The position numbers and the translations under genes were made by a program. A DNA stretch of 25,925 nt from Phelpsiimicrobium sp043802125 (GTDB taxonomy: Bacteria > Omnitrophota > Gorgyraeia > Velamenicoccales > Velamenicoccaceae): positions 1 through 25,925 of the forward strand of contig JAZDLG010000004.1 of the NCBI GenBank assembly GCA_043802125.1, given 5' to 3'. The notes under the pieces are model-generated. The model was not told the DNA's origin. It searched no databases and saw nothing but the letters and a program-made list of their open reading frames with translations. Positions 22,275 to 25,925 of the stretch are shown one piece after another (position 1 is the stretch's first letter; every line of letters begins with the position of its first letter).

Positions 22275-23372
22275 CTAATTCAATCCCTTCAGTTCTTTTG
22301 TGACGAACTTGCCGTCTTTCTGGATCAGTTTGCCGTCTAAATATATCTCGCCGTCGCCTTTTAATATCTTTACAAGATCCCAGTGGATAGACGAGCGGTT
22401 GCCGTTATCAGCGTCCTTATAGGCCCGGCCCGGAGTAAAATGGATAGAGCCTGAAATTTTTTCATCAAAGAGGATGTTCTTCATCGGCTGTGTTATGTTC
22501 TTATTCAGGCCAAAGGCAAACTCTCCTATATAACGCCCACCTTTATCGCTGTCTAAGATCTTATTCAGCTCTTGCCCTGAGCCGGCTTGCGCTTGGGCGC
22601 TTATGATCTTTCCGTCCCTGAACTCAAACCTGACGCCGTTAAACTCTTTGCCGTGATAGAAACTTGGCGTATTATAGGTAATATATCCCTGTACAGAGTC
22701 CCTGACAGGCGCGGTAAAGACTTCGCCGTCAGGCATATTGCGCAGGCCTTCGGACTTAACGGCAGGTATGCCTTTGATAGAAAACCTTAGATCCGTATCA
22801 GAGGCTTTTATCCTGACCTCCCTGGAACGGTTTACCAACCGCCACAACTTCGTTATATTTTTTGAAAAATCATGCCAGTCAATATTACAGGCTTTAAAAT
22901 AAAAATCCTCAAATTCCTCGTAACTCATCTTGGCATCCTGGGCTAAACCGTTTGTCGGATAGCGCGTCACCACCCAGCGCGTGTGATCCACGCGCCTGTT
23001 GATGATAGGCCTGAGTACCTTTTCCCTTTTGACCATACTCGGCAAAGGTGTGCTCGCGAAAGCCTGAGTATTTTCCAACCCTCCGATGCCGATGTAAACG
23101 GTTGCTTTTTTCATAGCCTCCAGCCGGTGCTTAGGAAAATAGGAAAGCTGTTCGCCTTTTGCCAAAGCGTAGAAATCTTTTGTCAGGTCTTCGGATGAAA
23201 AATTATATTCAACGTAGCGGGCCCCGTTTCTAAGGCACTTACCGTAGATCTCTTTGACAAGGGGCAGAGGCCTGACACCACTAAAATCAATAGCAACAAC
23301 ATCACCTTTTTTTACTTTGGTCGAATAATTGACGATTATATCGGCTAATTTTTCAACTCTTGGATCACCCAT
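22275..23372 (-). CDS. M29-family aminopeptidase
   Basis: A 365-residue cytoplasmic metallo-aminopeptidase (AmpS/PepS-like). The metal and catalytic region is clear: RNMPDGEVFTAP near 216-227, YIGEFAFGLN near 280, KISGSIHFTPGRAY near 305-318 and NRSSIHWDLVK near 325-335. Two divalent metals are bound by the Glu, His and Asp residues of these blocks in characterised members. It releases N-terminal amino acids from peptides. It is 15 nt after tex and ends at the structured repeat copy 2, probably as the last gene of that operon. Confidence 0.93.
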   Translation of the reverse strand: MGDPRVEKLADIIVNYSTKVKKGDVVAIDFSGVRPLPLVKEIYGKCLRNGARYVEYNFSSEDLTKDFYALAKGEQLSYFPKHRLEAMKKATVYIGIGGLENTQAFASTPLPSMVKREKVLRPIINRRVDHTRWVVTRYPTNGLAQDAKMSYEEFEDFYFKACNIDWHDFSKNITKLWRLVNRSREVRIKASDTDLRFSIKGIPAVKSEGLRNMPDGEVFTAPVRDSVQGYITYNTPSFYHGKEFNGVRFEFRDGKIISAQAQAGSGQELNKILDSDKGGRYIGEFAFGLNKNITQPMKNILFDEKISGSIHFTPGRAYKDADNGNRSSIHWDLVKILKGDGEIYLDGKLIQKDGKFVTKELKGLN

Positions 23373-23387
23373 TGTTTCCTCCTCATG

Positions 23388-25559
23388 CTATTTCCTGACT
23401 TCAGGCTTCTTTTTCATAGAAAGGCTTACTCGTTTTAATTCCGCGTCAACCTCAACCACAGTGACCTTTACCACATCGCCGACTTTGACGAATTGGTTCG
23501 GGTCTTTTACATAGGTATCGGCTATCTGGGAGATATGTACGAGCCCGTCCTGATGCACGCCGATATCAACGAACGCGCCAAAATTGGCGACGTTCGTCAC
23601 AGTCCCTTCCAATTTCATGCCCGGCTTCAGGTCTTTTATTTCTTTTACCGCCTCGTTGAATTTCGCGTATTTGAATTTTTCTCTTGGGTCGCGCGTCTGC
23701 TTCTTTAATTCGTTAATAATATCCTGCACGGTAAACGCGCCTGCCTTATCATCAACGTAATCAACTGCTCTTATGCCTGATAGCCGCTCAGGGTGTTTGA
23801 TAGCGCCTTCCAGCGTCAGATCCAGATCTTTACACATCTTCTCAACGATATTATAACTCTCCGGATGGATAGCGGTATTGTCCAGCGGATTAGCCGCGTC
23901 GCGTATCCGCAGAAATCCCGCGGCTTGTTCAAAAGTCTTATTACCAAAAGCGGGTATCTTTAAAAGTTCATTCCTTGCCTTAAATGCGCCGCGTTCATTT
24001 CTATACCCCACCATTTCTTTTGCTATCCTCGCGTTGATCCCAGAGACATATGATAACAGCTCTCCCGACGCGAGGTTTAAGTCCACGCCGACGAAATTGA
24101 CGCAGCTCTCTACGACTTCCTCTAATTTTACTTTGAGTTTCTTCTGATCCACGTCATGCTGGTATTGCCCGACGCCTATTGACTTCGGGTCAATTTTTAC
24201 GAGTTCTGCCAAAGGGTCCTGCAGGCGGCGAGCGATACTTATAGAGCCGCGCACTGTCGCGTCTTTATCAGGGAATTCTTCGGCTGCCAGCGGGCTTGCC
24301 GAATATATGGATGCTCCTGATTCGTTGACAATGACACTGAAAGGCAGGGACTCAAGTTCACCCTTAAGCGCTTTTATAACTTCGCTTACAAAACTCTCTG
24401 TTTCGCGTGACGCTGTGCCATTGCCGATGGCTATAAGCTCTATTTTGTGCTTCTTGCACATCTCAGCCAAGGTGCGCGCTGCGTCCTCTTTGTTATTCTG
24501 AGGCGCATTGGGGTAAATAGTGTTATATTCTAAAAACTTTCCTGTCTCATCAAGCGCTACTACCTTACAGCCTGTGACGAAACCCGGGTCAACGCCTAAA
24601 ACCGGCTTCATACCGGCCGGCGCAGACAATAAGAGCTGGCGCAGGTTCGTCTCAAAGGCTTTGATAGCAACCTTGTCAGCAGTTTCTTTACACAGGACCC
24701 TGACGTCCGCAGTAATAGAAACCCTCATCAGCCGCTCATAGGCGTCCTCCAGCATACTCTTTAGAAAATCGGCGACAGGCCCGGCTACCACATGGATCTC
24801 CCGCTCTGATAGAAAGCGCATAATAGGATTGCGGTCAACAACAAGCTGCATCGCCAAAATACCCTCATTCTCGCCGCGCAAGATAGCCAATAGATTATGC
24901 GACAAGATCTCTTCGGCCTTTGCCTGAAAATTATAATACATCTCAAATTTCGTCTTCTTGCCTTCAAAACCGACTTTGGCCCTTGATTGGAAGACCCCAT
25001 TTTCAAAAAAGTATCTGCGGATAAAATCCCTGTATTCGCTCTTTTCGGAAGTCTCCTCTGCCAATATGTCAGAAGCGCCGCTTAACGCTTCATTCTCGTC
25101 AAAAACTCCCTTTTCTAAACAAACATATTTTTTGGCCAACGCGGCCAGATCACAGGACGCGTCGCTCACTGCTTTGATCTCATCAGCCAAACCCTGTAAA
25201 CCTTTTTCCCTGGCCTGTGTGGCGCGCGTGCGCCTCTTGGGTTTAAAAGGAAGATAGAGGTCTTCAAGCTCAACATTAGAGATGCAATCCTCTACTCTCT
25301 CTTTCAGCTCAGGTGTAAGCTTGCCCTGCTCTTCAATAGTCTTTAAAACTGTCTCCTTGCGCTCTTCTAAATGCACGAGGTAACTGAAACGCTCTGAAAA
25401 AGCGCGCAGTTTGACTTCATCGCTATTACCGGTCACGTCTTTTCGGTAACGCGCCATAAAAGGAATAGTCGCCTTTTCGTGGAGCAACTGCAGGATATTT
25501 CTTGTATGGGCCGGGCTTAAACTAAATTCCTTTTCTAAAATCTTGGGTATATCAACCAT
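23388..25559 (-). CDS. tex: Tex-family RNA-binding transcription accessory protein
   Basis: A 723-residue Tex protein, bacterial relative of Spt6. Order: Tex N-terminal helical region (FSLSPAHTRNILQLLHEKAT..FMARYRKDVTG), YqgF/RuvC-like domain (LGVDPGFVTGCKVVALDETG near 320), helix-hairpin-helix repeats (SYVSGINARIAKEMV and following) and a C-terminal S1 domain at about 645-718 (LEGTVTNVANFGAFVDIG, DGLVHISQIADTYV). It binds RNA and acts in transcription or RNA quality control. The ATG follows the upstream TGA by TTTTTT with no Shine-Dalgarno, so translation is probably coupled. Confidence 0.96.
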   Translation of the reverse strand: MVDIPKILEKEFSLSPAHTRNILQLLHEKATIPFMARYRKDVTGNSDEVKLRAFSERFSYLVHLEERKETVLKTIEEQGKLTPELKERVEDCISNVELEDLYLPFKPKRRTRATQAREKGLQGLADEIKAVSDASCDLAALAKKYVCLEKGVFDENEALSGASDILAEETSEKSEYRDFIRRYFFENGVFQSRAKVGFEGKKTKFEMYYNFQAKAEEILSHNLLAILRGENEGILAMQLVVDRNPIMRFLSEREIHVVAGPVADFLKSMLEDAYERLMRVSITADVRVLCKETADKVAIKAFETNLRQLLLSAPAGMKPVLGVDPGFVTGCKVVALDETGKFLEYNTIYPNAPQNNKEDAARTLAEMCKKHKIELIAIGNGTASRETESFVSEVIKALKGELESLPFSVIVNESGASIYSASPLAAEEFPDKDATVRGSISIARRLQDPLAELVKIDPKSIGVGQYQHDVDQKKLKVKLEEVVESCVNFVGVDLNLASGELLSYVSGINARIAKEMVGYRNERGAFKARNELLKIPAFGNKTFEQAAGFLRIRDAANPLDNTAIHPESYNIVEKMCKDLDLTLEGAIKHPERLSGIRAVDYVDDKAGAFTVQDIINELKKQTRDPREKFKYAKFNEAVKEIKDLKPGMKLEGTVTNVANFGAFVDIGVHQDGLVHISQIADTYVKDPNQFVKVGDVVKVTVVEVDAELKRVSLSMKKKPEVRK

Positions 25560-25565
25560 AAAAAA

Positions 25566-25856
25566 TCACTGACTTCTTTTTATCACTGTCACGCGAGTGT
25601 CTAAGGTGCCGCTTGAGCGCGGCTTGACGATATAGACATTTCCGTCCTCTCCCTGAAAATACATATCAATGCCTGAAATAGCGGCCAACCTCCCGTAACT
25701 TGCAGGGACCAATGGTTCCATGGCCGATTCCTCAAAAGCTCCTGAGTTTTTTGAAGAGCCGTATTGAGCCATAAGCTCAGGCATGGAAACTATGTTTGCT
25801 ATCGCGAAACCCAGCACAAAACCAAAAACAACATAAAGGACCTTTTTAAGTACCAT
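25566..25856 (-). CDS. small N-terminally anchored hypothetical protein
   Basis: A 96-residue protein not recognised. Residues about 4-23 (KKVLYVVFGFVLGFAIANIV) form a hydrophobic signal-anchor. The rest is hydrophilic, with a C-terminal stretch GIDMYFQGEDGNVYIVKP that looks like a beta-strand pair. GGGGGGTGAGAC precedes the ATG. It is the first gene of the tex-M29 operon, 6 nt before tex. Confidence 0.72.
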   Translation of the reverse strand: MVLKKVLYVVFGFVLGFAIANIVSMPELMAQYGSSKNSGAFEESAMEPLVPASYGRLAAISGIDMYFQGEDGNVYIVKPRSSGTLDTRVTVIKRSQ

Positions 25857-25883
25857 GTCTCACCCCCCTATTTAATTTTGTAT

Positions 25884-25913
25884 ATTATAGGTTTCTTTTC
25901 TTTGCAAAGTTAA
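25884..25913 (-). promoter_or_regulatory. candidate promoter of the small protein-tex-M29 operon
   Basis: Minus strand TTAACT (25908-25913), 18-nt spacer and a perfect TATAAT (25884-25889), followed by an A+T leader of about 20 nt and the ribosome site. Confidence 0.6.
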
Positions 25914-25925
25914 CTCCGCAGCTTG

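Overview
The window looks like bacterial chromosome from an uncultivated lineage. I would place it in or near Candidatus Omnitrophota (PVC side), but only by gene style and content (FtsK/PNPase/RimO core genes next to a GspE-type ATPase, abundant small hairpin elements, moderate GC). No marker here fixes the phylum. Almost everything is on the minus strand. Only pncC and thpR (7258-8270) are on the plus strand.

Layout by position. 1-2103: ligA (3' end outside the window), a metallophosphoesterase and an acylphosphatase, apparently read from a tRNA-Pro(CGG) gene that sits 9 nt upstream of the acylphosphatase. 2218-7008: a riboflavin operon, transcribed ribBA, ribH, nusB, PHP phosphoesterase, ribD, ribE, led by a promoter, an FMN riboswitch and an intrinsic terminator whose U-run touches the ribBA start codon. 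7223-8270: a divergent pncC-thpR pair whose promoter shares its -35 box with the rib promoter and would make a leaderless mRNA. 8372-10103: a type II secretion/type IV pilus ATPase split into separate motor and MshEN-like proteins. 10147-17908: a core block transcribed rpsO, pnp, ftsK, a rodZ-like gene, rimO, pgsA, pgpA (translation, RNA decay, chromosome segregation, cell shape, phospholipid synthesis).

17968-22265 is an accessory stretch. It holds a HepT/MntA toxin-antitoxin pair, a 276-nt gene-free region that folds as a multi-branched structure, a frameshifted conserved hypothetical gene, an A+T-rich secreted TPR protein bracketed by perfect palindromes, and an uncharacterised 222-residue protein bracketed by two copies of a large structured repeat. 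22275-25856: an operon of a small membrane-anchored protein, the Tex RNA-binding factor and an M29 aminopeptidase.

The strongest candidate for something undescribed is the repeat pair at 21217-21378 and 22083-22265. Both copies keep an identical 30-nt apical core and the same ordered set of stems, while the stem sequences differ with compensating changes. G-T pairs favour the plus strand. The second candidate is the unrelated element at 18760-19035. No insertion-sequence transposase, CRISPR array or prophage gene was seen.
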